Program-made: the position numbers and the translations under genes
The notes under the pieces: model-generated
Told to the model about the DNA's origin: nothing
The model's database searches: none
Seen by the model: only the letters and a program-made list of their open reading frames with translations
Shown here: positions 23,939 through 35,614 of the stretch, in pieces
How positions within the stretch are numbered: the first letter of the stretch is position 1
Layout: each line of letters starts with the position of its first letter
Origin: Leuctra nigra
Lineage: Eukaryota > Arthropoda > Insecta > Plecoptera > Leuctridae
Assembly (NCBI GenBank): GCA_934045905.1
Contig: OW203768.1
Coordinates: 8,460,316-8,524,315 of the forward strand
DNA length: 64,000 nucleotides
Reading direction: 5' to 3'

Positions 23939-25265
23939 ACTAGGAAAACGCTCAGTGTAACGCGTTGATGAGCGAGCACGGGTACGTGCAAATTCTCGAA
24001 CCGGAAATGCGTACACAACGCACAGAAAACATATACATCCATATGGAATTGATTATGATATCAACTTAAAAGTGTATGCTTTTCATCGAAACTTTAAAAT
24101 AGCATCTAAGCACCAGGTTCATAAAGCAAATCAGAATCAATTTTCAATTGGCACTGGAAAACATTCATTTCGATACTTCATTACTGACAGATATTAAAAA
24201 TGTAAATAACTTCATACGTTCTTAACTGATTGGGATGAAATTTTGTAAAATAAGAGACAATATTGGTCTTAATGATCATGCAAAATATGAGTTTGATCAG
24301 AATTATCGAAGACCGTTTTCATTTTTCAGCCTATCAGGAGATATTTATTTAAATTTTAACCAATGAATCTGAGTAACGCGTTGATGAGCGAGCACGGATA
24401 CGCGCAACACCTCGAACCGAAATTCTGTCTATCGAAAATGTCATTAAAAGCCAATAATTCTAAAATTTCGCCACAGATTTGTATAGAAATCTCAAAACAT
24501 TCCTAAAATATTGGTCCAAATAACCATGCAAAGCTTTAAGTTGATCAATTGAACCTTTATGATTGAACTGTTCCGTGTTAATTTTAAAAAATCACAGGAT
24601 CTCCTTCAAAAAATATACCTGAGACCACTCATATGATATAAGTGTGTCTACACAATATCAGATCGACTGTTGAACGGTCATTATCAGTTTCATTTGCGTT
24701 TGAAAGTTTCTGCTCTAACTACCTTGCCTTGAACTGAAGAGTCGAAGTCGCCGTGAATTTGACAGCCAACACGCAAATAGTCCGTAAAATGTCAATAACG
24801 TTTGGATTTAAACACAGATTAGTATGAAAATTGTCAAAAATGCAGATAATGTTGGACCCAACCATCATGCGAAGTTATAAGTTGATCGTTCAATCGGTTA
24901 TAGTTTAAATTTCTAAAAACACAGGAAAGATGGTTTTAAATTTTAACCAATGGGAGGATTTGGCTGAAACTTTGTTTGATTGGGTACAATGTTGGGGGTA
25001 ATGACTTGTCAAAATTTCAATTTGATCAAAACAACCAATCGAAAGTTAATTTTTTTTAAATTTGAACCAATCAATGGATTTAAAAAAAATTAGGGTCTGC
25101 AACAATCAGAAATGTTACGTACATGTGTGCAAAATTTCAGCTCGATCGAAGAAAAACTCTGACCTGTATATCGTCAGTAACAGAAAAAAAAAAAACAAAC
25201 AAAAAAAAAAACAGAGGTCCGTGCCAAAAGAGCCAAATGGAGACGCTCGCTTCGCTCGCTCAACT
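23939..25265. mobile_element. Interspersed repeat E, copy 5 (chimeric)
   Basis: Begins with the short-subfamily head. At about 24367 it switches, without an intervening tail, to a second head of the long subfamily (AACGCGTTGATGAGCGAGCA), and ends CGCTCGCTTCGCTCGCTCA. The 1.33 kb chimera recurs almost base for base at 32272-33602, so the chimera itself was mobilised or copied. The flanks show a likely AACTA duplication. Confidence 0.7.
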
Positions 25266-25430
25266 AGGCTTCACAAAATAATTTTATTTTAATGAAATGT
25301 GCAATTTAGTGACTCTTACAGTTTTTATAAATGCAACTAAAAATAAAACAATTTCGGACAATATCACGTAATATGTCTCTCTTTATTCCAATTCACTGTC
25401 AGAAAATCTAGTTTAATTCAGCCTTAATGT

Positions 25431-25572
25431 GTATTTCCACATTTGAGAAAATGCTCTCAGATAGTTGATACTCATTAATCCGTCGCCATTAGCATCGCTG
25501 CAGAACAGTGCGACGTTAAGCCCCAGACAAAAAAAATATATTCCCAGGCTCTATTGCAGGCCCTCGTCAACA
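25431..25572 (-). pseudogene. Relic zinc-finger fragment, cassette 9 (interrupted)
   Basis: Same relic as in the other clade A cassettes, split by a short retroelement 3' fragment at about 25468-25547. It ends 70 bp past the stop of exon 9. Confidence 0.55.
25468..25547 (+). mobile_element. Retroelement 3' fragment with A tail
   Basis: A short segment ending GCGACGTTAAGCCCCAGAC followed by an A run. It is inserted in a relic that is continuous in sister cassettes. The shape (5'-truncated, A-tailed) fits a LINE or SINE 3' end; the family is not identified. Confidence 0.5.
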
Positions 25573-25641
25573 ACAAAATTACAAAATCAATAGACAAAAT
25601 GGAATTTGGGAAATGTGTATTAGAAAGAAAATTTTGATAAA

Positions 25642-26048
25642 TCAATTCTTAACATGGCTCTTTAACGAAGTAAAATTTTGATGCTGCATACCGCATTTGT
25701 AACAGGCATGAACTTTTCCACAATCATGTTTGACATGGCGTTGAAGATTACATATTCCGTTTAACTCTTTATTACACTTCTTACAAACTAGAACTTTGCC
25801 ACACTCATGCTTAACGTGAGCACTAAGATGCATTTTACGTTTGTATATTTTTCCACATTTGGGACATTGCAGTGGGTTGACTTTATCAGGCACAATCGCA
25901 GGCTCTCGGTTGCAGTTCGTGATATGTCTGCGGAGTTCACTGCGATCACTGTATTCAGATGAGCAATCAGCACATTGGAAGATCACTCTTGGCTGTCCTT
26001 CAACAGCATCAGAAGTTGAGGCGATGGGAGAAGACAATTCTTCAGACA
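25642..26048 (-). CDS. Zinc-finger exon 9 (four fingers, last one incomplete)
   Basis: Acceptor tttcag at 26049-26054. Contact residues are DSER-like, RMHA, GCNR and NTSS. The Cys codon that ends the last finger in sister exons has become a stop (TGA), so finger 4 lacks its fourth ligand. Finger 3 carries an extra Cys inside its helix. AATAAA lies on the minus strand at 25382-25387. A clade A member, related to exons 10 and 24. Confidence 0.8.
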
Positions 26049-26201
26049 CTGAAATATACAGATACATTAATTACAATTGTGTTTAAGAGAATTAAAATAT
26101 GATATTGTAATATGATATTGTATTGTTTATTTGTCTTATATCATATATATATATATATATGTCTTCTGACCTCTTCATCACGGGTCTCGGACTGTAGAAA
26201 T

Positions 26202-28555
26202 CTAGTGGAGCGGTCGCTCCACCCAGCCAAGTCGTACTATACACTCACAGTCACTCAACATACCGTAAATGCCTAATAAACTGAGGAGCAGACCAAACAC
26301 TTTTACTGTAAGCAACAACATGGCATTTTCGGCCTACTGGATCTCAAAATTGGTAAATCTCACATTGTTGCGAAATATCTTAATTTCGAGCTATGGCCCA
26401 CCCCACTACATATACCAAATTTGGGAACAATAGGTTATGCCATTTGCGCGCTAGAGGACCGAGAAAACAGTGAAATTACACCACTTTCTGATTCTGAAGA
26501 TGATGATGATTCTGATGATATCACGAAACGTCGCTATCACCGCCACAGCCTAAACGGCTGAACCGATCGACCTGAAATTTTTACCACATGTGCACTTTTG
26601 GCGTCTGAGGTGCCTTTTTATAAAACCAACCGGAAGCTGCCATTTTGAAACCGGAAGTGACGTCATAACTCAAAAACGTCTGGACCGATTAGAACGAAAT
26701 TAGCGCCATTCGATTTAGATGGTCATCTATATGAAGTATCAATAAAAAAAATATTATTTTCTTATTTTCTAAACCGGAAGTGACGTCATAAATACGCAAT
26801 ATTTAACTTATTTCAACAAATTATACTTAAAATACGTACATAATTAACTTACATTGTAACATAGACAATACAATTTATATATTCAAGGTAGCAGTGTTCT
26901 CGGCCGCCATTCCTGAAACCGGAAGTGACGTCATATATCTAAAACGCCTGTACCGATTGCAACTGAACTAGCTCCTGCGTATTCATTCTGCTATTTATTT
27001 GAAAAATCAATTGTGAAAAATGAATAAATAAATTAATGGTACCGGAAATGGCGGCAGGAACCACTAAATGAAACCGGAAGTGACGTCATATATTACAAAC
27101 GGCATGACCGATTTTACGGAAATATAGGGATTAGGAATTCAGATGGTCGTTCATGAAGGTATCAACTAGATAAAACTAGATTGTTTTCTTATTACCTATA
27201 CCGGAATTCGGCCGCTATTTCAAAACCGGAAGTGACGTCATGTATCGAAAACGGCTGGATCGATTATAACGAAACTTAAGCTATTCTTCTTGGATAATCA
27301 TTTTCATCTTATACCAAACGCAACTTTTCATAGTAACCAAATCGGTTGAGGCGTATTTTTTTAAAGAAATTAGTCCCTGCTCGGACATGTGCTACAAGCT
27401 GTATGAATAAACTAACAAAAGAAGTGATATCCCAGAAAAAACACTCCGTGTAAAAATACCAGCCAAGTCTCTTTAACTATAAAAAAAAATAGAAGAAATC
27501 TAAAAATTCAGCACTGAAAAGGAGTGATATCAAAAAAGGAGCCAAGTCAACGAATTTTCCAAATTTTAATCGTACCATTGAAATAAAAATATCAACCCCC
27601 GAGAAATACTTAAAAAAAGGACTTGGCGCATCGTTTTTTTAAAGACATTTTTCTATTCTTAAGCTTATGCCACTCACATACTACGTAGTTCAGAAATGCC
27701 TAGAAAAATTGGGACAAAACTTTCAAATTAAATATTGAACATTCTGTAAAATATTTTAAATTTAAATATAAGTACGCAAAGAAACATAGCATTGTCTTAC
27801 AAGCAATAAATACAGAACAGTTGTGTTTGTGATTGGTAGGTACCTATAGTTTTGTGGGTACATCAACATACCTACTACAGCATTATACTTTGAACCTTCT
27901 CGCCGTGTAATTAATTGCTATTAATTAACATTTTATACCAAAAAAATTCATAAATTACATAACGTATTACTTTAGATAAAAATCTAGTCAGTAATTATTT
28001 GAGCAGCATGGCTCAGTGCACTAGTCACTTATACAAATCTCATTGACGGCCTTCTTGTAAAGAGCGCTTTCGCTATTTCCCTCAGTCACGATATTGAGAA
28101 GTATGATTGATTAATATGACCCTAGAAATAGTGGCAATAACGAATAGACTAGGCCGCTTCCGTTTATTCGTTATTCGTTTATCCGTTTATTTCCTCTGAA
28201 TATTGACAAAATACCAAAACTGCCAGTAGGTAAGAGTACTAGTTATATTAAAACGTAGTATGATTCGTCGATAATGAATGTGATATACTCAGGAAAATAT
28301 ACTTGTAGAGTTCTTCCTATACTTTTAGGATAGAAAAGTGTCTTTAAAAAAACGATGCGCCAAGTCCTTTTTTTAAGTATTTCTCGGGGGTTGATATTTT
28401 TATTTCAATGGTACGATTAAAATTTGGAAAATTCGTTGACTTGGCTCCTTTTTTGATATCACTCCTTTTCAGTGCTGAATTTTTAGATTTCTTCTATTTT
28501 TTTTTATAGTTAAAGAGACTTGGCTGGTATTTTTACACGGAGTGTTTTTTCTGGG
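26202..28555 (-). mobile_element. Composite hairpin-ended element, copy C
   Basis: Read leftwards, it begins at 28555 (CCCAGAAAAAACACTCCGTG) and ends at the palindrome 26205-26222 and CTAG (26202-26205). The head (27431-28555) has inverted arms of about 228 bp around 670 bp of unrelated AT-rich DNA. The core has five CCGGAAGTGACGTCA sites at about 26651, 26774, 26920, 27074 and 27227. It abuts copy D head to tail with two bases between them. Confidence 0.7.
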
Positions 28556-29469
28556 ATCTAGTGGAGCGGTCGCTCCACGCCAGCCAAGTCGTACGGCGCG
28601 CGCACACTCTCATATAAAGGCTGGAGCAAACCCACTTTTACTGTAAGCATCAAAGTGGCATTTTCGGCCTACTGGATCTTAAAATTGAGAAATCTCACAT
28701 TGTTGCGAAATATCTTAATTTCGAGCTATGGCCCACCCTACAACATATACCAAATTTGGGAACAATAGGTTACGCCCTTTGCGCGCTAGAGGGCCGTGAA
28801 AACAGTGTTTTAGGGCGGTTTTCATAATAATAATCTTAGTAGTAGTAGGCTGGAGCTAAAATCCGGTAAACAGGCCACAGCCTAAACGGCTGAACCGATT
28901 GATCTCACATTTTTACCACGTGTGCACTTTTGGCGTCTGATTTAACCTTCTCCCCATGACTTTTTTGTGCCGCCATTTTGAAACCGGAAGTGGCATCATA
29001 TCTCGACAACCGCTGGACCGATTGGAACGAAATTTGCGCCAAACGATTCAGACGGTCATCTATATGCATTATCAGTAGCAAAATACTAAAAATTATGTTA
29101 ACGAAACAGGAAATGACGTAATGAAATTTGAAATACATCTATTGGCATTTTGGCAACAAAGGTTGATCCTATTATTTTGATATTTATGTAACGTATGTAC
29201 TTTTGACATCTCATTTGAATTGTTATAAAACCAACCGGAAGACGCCATTTTGAAACCGGAAGTGACATCATGTCTCAAAAACGGCTAAACAGATTAGAAC
29301 AAAACCAGCGCTAAACGATTTAGACGGTCAACTTTATGTAATCAGTAATATTTGATGATTCAAATATCGTAACCGGAAATGACGTCACACATTTTATGAC
29401 CTATACCGGAAATGACGTCATAAATATGCTAAATGACGCTAAATTCACCACTTTATACTTTAAAATAGA

Positions 29470-30060
29470 TATAAGTAAACGTACTTTGTAAATAATTATA
29501 AATTCAAGGTTGCAGTGTTCTCGGCGGCCATTTTTAAAACCGGAAGTGACGTCATATATCGTAAACGGTTGTACCGATTGCAACCTAAGTTTGGAAATGT
29601 GTTGGACTAATAATTATGAATTCAAGACGACATTATTTTCGGCCGCCATTGTTAAAACCGGAAGTGACGTCAAATATCGAAAATGGCTGTACCGATTGCA
29701 ATCAAATTTTGGAAATGTGTTGTACTAATAATTATGAATTCAAGACGACATTATTTTCGGCCGCCATTGTTAAAACCGGAAGTGACGTCATATATCGAAA
29801 ATGGCTGTACCGATTGCAACCAAATTTTGGAAATGTGTTGTACTAATAATTATGAATTCAAGACGACATTATTTTCGGCCGCCATTGTTAAAACCGGAAG
29901 TGACGTCATATATCAAAAACGGCTGTACCGATTGCAACCAAATTTTGGAAATGTGTAGGAGTAATAATTATGAATTCAAGACGACATTATTTTCGGCCGC
30001 CATTGCTAAAACCGGAAGTGACGTCATATATCGAAAACGGCTGGACCGATTGTAACGAAA
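29470..30060. repeat. 118-bp tandem repeat with composite ETS/CRE-like site
   Basis: Units are in register at 29533, 29651, 29769, 29887 and 30005, exactly 118 bp apart. Each holds a GGC(C/G)GCCATT box, then CCGGAAGTGACGTCA, then AACGGCTGTACCGATTGCAA or a close variant. CCGGAAGT matches the ETS core and TGACGTCA the CRE core known from animal promoters. Function here is unknown. Confidence 0.88.
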
Positions 30061-30921
30061 CTTAAAGCTATTCTTCTTGGATAATTATTTTAATCTTATA
30101 TACCAAACGCAACTTTTCTAAGTATCCAAATCGGCATAGGCGTATTTTTTTAAAGAAATAAGTTCTTGCACGGACACAAGCTGTGCTACAAGCTGTATGA
30201 ATAAACTAACAAAAGAAGTGATATCCCAGAAAAAAACACTCCGTGTAAAAAAGGCAGCCAAGTCTATTTACTTTAAAACAATTCAACACCGAAAAGGAGT
30301 GATATCAAAAAAGGAGCCAAGTCAATGACATTTCCAAATATTTAATCGTATCTTTGAAATAAAAGTATAAACACCGAGAAATACTTTACAAAAGGACTTG
30401 GCGCATCGTTTTTTTAAAGACATTTTTCTATTCATAAGCATGTGCCATTTATATACAACCGTCATTTTGAATGTTTAGAATAATAGGGAAACATCTTTCA
30501 ATTAGGTACATATTATACATACCTTCTGTAAAATATTTTCTATATGATTATATACGCTATGAAACTTGTTGTCTATGCTTTCTATAAATATACACAATAG
30601 TTATCTTCGTAATATTGTTTCGTGGTGAATATAATTAAGTCTCATGCGTTATACCTTCTCATCATGTAACAATTTCTATTAATACACATTTTATAAAAAT
30701 ACATTTCACAAAGAAGACAGTCATATTGAATTTCTATTAAAAAATTTAACTTTATACACTTGACACTTCAAAAATATATAATTGTGTTCCATTAGTTAGT
30801 AATTATTTGACAACGTTTCATGATTTCCTTCAGTCAAGATCAAATTATGAAAAGATACCAGTCTAATATCGCCATATTAACAGTACTGCAAGAATCTGTA
30901 TGAGCCCACTTCCAATTGATA

Positions 30922-31115
30922 TGAAGGGATGTGTGTTGTGAAAAATATCCGACCGAACCGGGGCACGAACTTGGGACCTCTCACTTGCCGGGCGAGAGCT
31001 CTACCAACTGAGCTACCCGATCGGACGGGCGGACATTAGACTCAACACACTGATGAGGATCCTGACTCCTGACTCCATGGAAGTTTTCCAAAGAAACCTA
31101 CATTCTCACCACTTC
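30922..31115 (-). mobile_element. tRNA-derived SINE nested in copy D
   Basis: On the minus strand, GGGTAGCTCAGTTGGTAGAG (A box, D arm) and, further on, AAGTTCGTGCCCCGG (degenerate B box) give a tRNA-like head. A block with CTCCATGGAAGTTTTCC is shared with 12811-13045. It is absent from the matching place in copy C. It is a retroposed SINE, not a functional tRNA gene. Confidence 0.65.
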
Positions 31116-31542
31116 CAATTGTTATGTAATTCTTTCACCCTTATATTACTTATATATTACAGCATAAAATCATGCTTCTATCGCCATTGACAAAACTATA
31201 AAATAGTCATTACTAAAAGTAGCTTGATTCATAGATTCTGGCTCTAATAGAAAGAGGAAAATGTACCTACTTGTAAATTTCTTTCCACTTTTAGGATAGA
31301 ATGATGTCTTTAAAAAAACGATGCGCCAAGTCCTTTTGTAAAGTATTTCTCGGTGTTTATACTTTTATTTCAAAGATAGGATTAAATATTTGGAAATGTC
31401 ATTGACTTGGCTCCTTTTTTGATATCACTCCTTTTCGGTGTTGAATTTTTTTAAAGTAAAGAGACTTGGCTGCCTTTTTTACACGGAGTGTTTTTTTCTG
31501 TACAGTTTATATGGAACAAAACCACTGCAGATTGGATCGCCT

Positions 31543-31676
31543 GCTTAGCTTAGTGGTTAGAGCACTGGACCGGCAATTCAGGGACGTGGGTTCGATCCCC
31601 ACAGTAGGCAAATATTTTCAATTTGCAGTTGGTATTAATTATCATCACCCCATCTGAGGTCATCAGAAAAAACCAA
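31543..31676 (+). mobile_element. tRNA-like head of a SINE (anticodon position GGC)
   Basis: 31543-31614 folds as a cloverleaf: a 7-bp acceptor stem (GCCTGCT with AGTAGGC, one G-T pair), a D arm, an anticodon stem with one G-T pair and a 7-base loop CCGGCAA, a 4-base variable loop, and T arm GTGGG-TTCGATC-CCCAC. The base before the GGC anticodon position is C instead of the invariant T, and a non-tRNA tail with AT repeats follows. I read it as a SINE head or tRNA relic. Confidence 0.6.
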
Positions 31677-32034
31677 GTTTGACATATATATATATAGATA
31701 AGTTCAGTGAAAATAATTCCATAGCTTGGAATGGTTTATTAGATTTACTTTGTCCTAATATATATATATATATTAAAGACATGATACGGTATTATGCTAC
31801 GTAAATAGTTTATTCAAACCGACGTTTCGACAGGCGTCCGCCCACCCTTATCAAGGTACAAACCAAAAAATCAAAAACTAAAAATGTACAGAGAAATCTG
31901 TCAGCTGTCAAATAAGAAAAAACAATGCCAGAAACAGAACATATACAATACTAAGAGGCTCAGGAAAAACAGCCATCTCGAAATCCATAAAAACGTCAAC
32001 CAATCAGGGTCGATTACATCTCTTGTACATGGAT

Positions 32035-32091
<57 letters not shown>
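31677..32091. repeat. AT microsatellites and an older Penelope-type terminal fragment
   Basis: (TA)n runs lie at 31685-31697, 31760-31775 and 32037-32096. Between them, the minus strand of 31800-31860 reads TTGATAA, a GC-rich stem, then CTGTCGAAACGTC. This is the same layout as the hammerhead-like terminal repeats of the adjacent Penelope element, though the sequence differs. Confidence 0.45.
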
Positions 32092-32098
<7 letters not shown>

Positions 32099-32271
32099 AA
32101 AACTCATTTTCGGTATTATGCCAAGCGATATTTAATAGTGCAATAACGTTTCGACAGTATTGCAACTGTCATCATCAAATTGCCAAAACTTTACAAATCA
32201 AAAAACTCCCAGCAGACAAAAGCTAACGTAATAAAACAAAATTTATATGCAACTAGATGTAAAAATTTATA

Positions 32272-33516
32272 ACTAGGAAAACGCTCAGTGTAACGCGTTG
32301 ATGAGCGAGCACGGGTACGTGCAAATTCTCGAACCGGAAATGCGTACACAACGCACAGAAAACATATACATCCATATTGAATTGATTATGATATCAACTT
32401 AAAAGTGTATGCTTTTCATCGAAACTTTAAAATAGCATCTAAGCACCTGGTTCATAAAGCAAATCAGAATCAATTTTCAATTGGCACTGGAAAACATTCA
32501 TTTCGATACTTCATTACTGACAGATATTAAAAATGTAAATAACTTCATACGTTCTTAACTGATTGGGATGAAATTTTGTAAAATAAGAGACAATATTGGT
32601 CTTAATGATCATGCAAAATATGAGTTTGATTAGAATTATCGAAGTCCGTTTTCATTTTTCAGCATATCAGGAGATATTTATTTAAATTTTAACCAATGAA
32701 TCTGAGTAACGCGTTGATGAGCGAGCACGGATACGCGCAACACCTCGAACCGAAATTCTGTCTATCGAAAATGTCATTAAAAGCCAATAATTCTAAAATT
32801 TCGCCACAGATTTGTATAGAAATCTCAAAACATTCCTAAAATATTGGTCCAAATAACCATGCAAAGCTTTAAGTTGATCGATTGAACCTTTATGATTGAA
32901 CTGTTCCGTGTTAATTTTCAAAAATCACAGGATCTCCTTCAAAAAATATACCTGAGACCACTCATATGATATAAGTGTGTCTACACAATATCAGATCGAC
33001 TGTTGAACGGTCATTATCAGTTTCATTTGCGTTTGAAAGTTTCTGCTCTAACTACCTTGCCTTGAACTGAAGAGTCGAAGTCGCCGTGAATTTGACAGCC
33101 AACACGCAAATAGTCCGTAAAATGTCAATAACGTTTGGATTTAAACACAGATTAGTATGAAAATTGTCAAAAATGCAGATAATGTTGGTCCCAACCATCA
33201 TGCGAAGTTATAAGTTGATCGTTCAATCGGTTATAGTTTAAATTTCTATAAACACAGGAAAGATGGTTTTAAATTTTAACCAATGGGAGGATTTGGCTGA
33301 AACTTTGTTTGATTGGGTACAATGTTGGGGGTAATGACTTGTCAAAATTTCAATTTGATCAAAACAACCAATCGAAAGTTAATTTTTTTTAAATTTGAAC
33401 CAATCAATGGATTTAAAAAAAATTAGGGTCTGCAACAATCAGAAATGTTACGTACATGTGTGCAAAATTTCAGCTCGATCGAAGAAAAACTCTGACCTGT
33501 ATATCGTCAGTAAAAG

Positions 33517-33548
<32 letters not shown>

Positions 33549-33602
33549 AGAGGTCCGTGCCAAAAGAGCCAAAAGGAGACGCTCGCTTCGCTCGCTCAAC
33601 TA
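32272..33602. mobile_element. Interspersed repeat E, copy 6 (twin of copy 5)
   Basis: The same chimeric structure as 23939-25265 and nearly identical; by eye about ten substitutions plus length changes in the A tract. The head is ACTAGGAAAACGCTC, the end CGCTCGCTTCGCTCGCTCA, with a likely AACTA duplication. It is nested between the Penelope coding part and its left terminal repeat, so it is younger than the Penelope insertion. Confidence 0.75.
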
Positions 33603-33615
33603 ACAAGATGAGTTC

Positions 33616-34307
33616 TTAGGATTTTCGACCTTGGTTCATTGATCTAGTGACCCTGGTTTCCGCACCACTTGTTGACTGAGGACACTGTAGAGTATTCTTC
33701 TTATTACACTGATCCACCCTGGCAGTCATTGATCTAGTGACTCTAGATGTACTAGTCTGAAGACATTCTTCCTCAGTAATCCGGACTACTATTGGCGATG
33801 GACACGAAGGATCAGTATTCTGACACTGATCTTCGTGATTCACCTGGATAAGTGAAATGATTGGTTTCCACGCCACCGGAAGCCGTTTACTCTCCAGTTG
33901 CTTATTTAGAGAGTTTGGTCTTCTATCAATCTCTATAGCTTCTCGCACCATGCGCGGCACCGTCGATCCTCCTTTGCCAGTAGCTTCATTTCATCCAGAT
34001 TGATCACATGGCCGCTTTGTCGAGTGTGTTTGGCTAGAGCAGATCTTGAATCGTCATTTTCGATTGCCAAACGGTGTTCCTGCTTCCGTTGAAACATATT
34101 TCGTCCTGTCTGTCCTACATATGTTTGTCTACAAGAACCGCATGGGATCTCGTACACTCCTCCGCCTTCAAGAGTGATTTTATCTGTTGCACTCTGGACT
34201 AACTCCCCGATTTTCTTGTCTGTGTTGAAAATCGTTTTTATCTGCTCCTTGGCCAAAAGTTTCCCAATGCGGTCAGTCACCCCTTTGACATAAGGAAGGA
34301 CGCCCAT
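33616..34307 (-). pseudogene. Penelope GIY-YIG-like endonuclease domain and C-tail, frameshifted
   Basis: It begins in a different frame from the reverse transcriptase. The domain shows Gly-Gly-Val-Tyr-Glu-Ile-Pro-Cys, Tyr-Val-Gly-Gln-Thr-Gly-Arg and a downstream Arg...Glu-His, the motifs of Penelope GIY-YIG nucleases, with Cys residues as in the Penelope type. A second single-base shift near 33945-33960 moves the last 110 residues into another frame, which stops at 33616. The domain nicks target DNA for primed reverse transcription in intact relatives. Confidence 0.8.
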
Positions 34308-35599
34308 ATTGCCGGTTCTTTCTCTTCAACACCCCTCTCAGCGTTCGTGGGTCTTCTTAATGCTTTTTGAATTACTCGGTTAGAAAATCCATTCAAAAGC
34401 AAGCCTTCACTCAAGGTTTTAAACTCTTCTTTCTTGTTCGCTTCGTCAGCAATACGCTTCGAACGAGTAGCAAGTGAATACGCCACTGACCTTATCTGGA
34501 CTGGATGGTGATGCGAAGCTGCGTTTAAATACCTGTCAGTATGAGTTGGTTTCCTATAAACAGTGTGGCCAATACTTGAATCCTCCTTCCTTTCAACCAA
34601 AACATCCAGAAATGAAAGCTTGTTATCTTGCTCGACCTCCATTGTGAATTTGATGTCTGAATGTATACTGTTAAAATGATCTAAAAAGTCTTGGAGTTTT
34701 TCTCGGCCATGTTGCCATATAAGGAAGCAATCGTCGACATACCGCATCCAGCACCTCGGTTGATATGGCGCAGATTCCAGAGCCTTTACTTCGAATTCTT
34801 GCATAAACAGGTTCGCTATCACTGGTGATAGAGGGGAGCCCATAGGGGCACCCGAAACCTGTTTATAGAATGTCCCATCGTAAATGAAGTATGTTGATTC
34901 CATACAAAATTTAGCCAAATCAACCACATACGGTTGAACACTCTTGTTTCTCCAAAGACTCCTTAATACTTCTTGTACAGGTACACGTGTAAATAGAGAC
35001 ACCACGTCCAAGCTTACCAGAAGGTCTTCAGGCTCAGTTCTCAAATCCTGAATCATCTTGATAAATTCGAAAGAATTCTTCACGTATGATGCAGCCTCTT
35101 CAGTGAGGGGTTGAAGAATCTTTGCCAGATGTTTAGCGAGAGCTTGTGTGGGTGATCTTATTGAACTGACTATGGGTCGTAAAGGGTTACCAGCCTTGTG
35201 AATCTTGGGTAAACCTTTGAGTTTTGGAATTCTCGATGATTTCTCAGATGGAATTAAGAAACTCTTCAGTGCTTCATCCATAGGCGCTTCCCTTATCTTC
35301 TTCGTTGTCTTTACCTCAAGGTAGACAGTGGAATCATGTTTCGATTGTTTATAAGCAGGATCGCTCAGTAGGTCCTTCATCTTCTGATGATATTCACACT
35401 TATCTAGAACTACCGTCGCATTGCCTTTGTCAGCAGGCAGGATGACAATGTCATTATTCTCACGTAGTTCTCGAAGTGCTTTAATCTCGTCATAGTCCAT
35501 GTTCCTATCAGGAAGTTTAGTCTTACGTAAAATATTGACAGTTTCTTGTCTAATTACCTCCGCTACTTCCTGCTTCAATTCTCTGACAGCGGACTCCAC
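34277..35599 (-). pseudogene. Penelope reverse transcriptase domain
   Basis: About 440 residues. Visible motifs: Leu-Pro-Ala-Asp-Lys-Gly-Asn near residue 53, Pro-Lys-Ile-His-Lys then Arg-Pro-Ile-Val-Ser, Ser-Leu-Asp-Val-Val-Ser-Leu-Phe, Gly-Ala-Pro-Met-Gly-Ser-Pro-Leu-Ser-Pro and the catalytic Tyr-Val-Asp-Asp. This order and the YVDD box fit Penelope-like enzymes, which are related to telomerase. The catalytic residues survive. An in-frame stop separates it from the N-terminal part, and a frameshift near 34300 separates it from the endonuclease. Confidence 0.9.
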
Positions 35600-35614
35600 G
35601 CCACAAATGATCTT

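Larger units (their letters stand above)
28558..31500 (-). mobile_element. Composite hairpin-ended element, copy D
   Basis: Same layout as copy C: tail palindrome 28561-28578 with CTAG at 28558-28561, a conserved 250-bp block, a repeat core, and an inverted-repeat head at 30225-31500. The head's loop carries a SINE (30922-31115). The core includes a clean tandem array of five 118-bp units (29470-30060). The outer end lacks the final GG seen in copy C. No coding frame with a recognisable domain; the frames over the 118-bp array only reflect the repeat. Confidence 0.7.

Noticed and set aside
29510..30055. Four overlapping plus-strand frames of a repeated peptide, and the thought of a CRISPR-like array
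   Set aside because: They are successive registers of a 118-bp tandem repeat in a transposon core; there are no short repeats separated by unique spacers.
31543..31614. Functional tRNA-Ala with anticodon GGC
   Set aside because: The loop base before the anticodon position is C instead of T, GGC is not a normal eukaryotic alanine anticodon, and a SINE-like tail follows.
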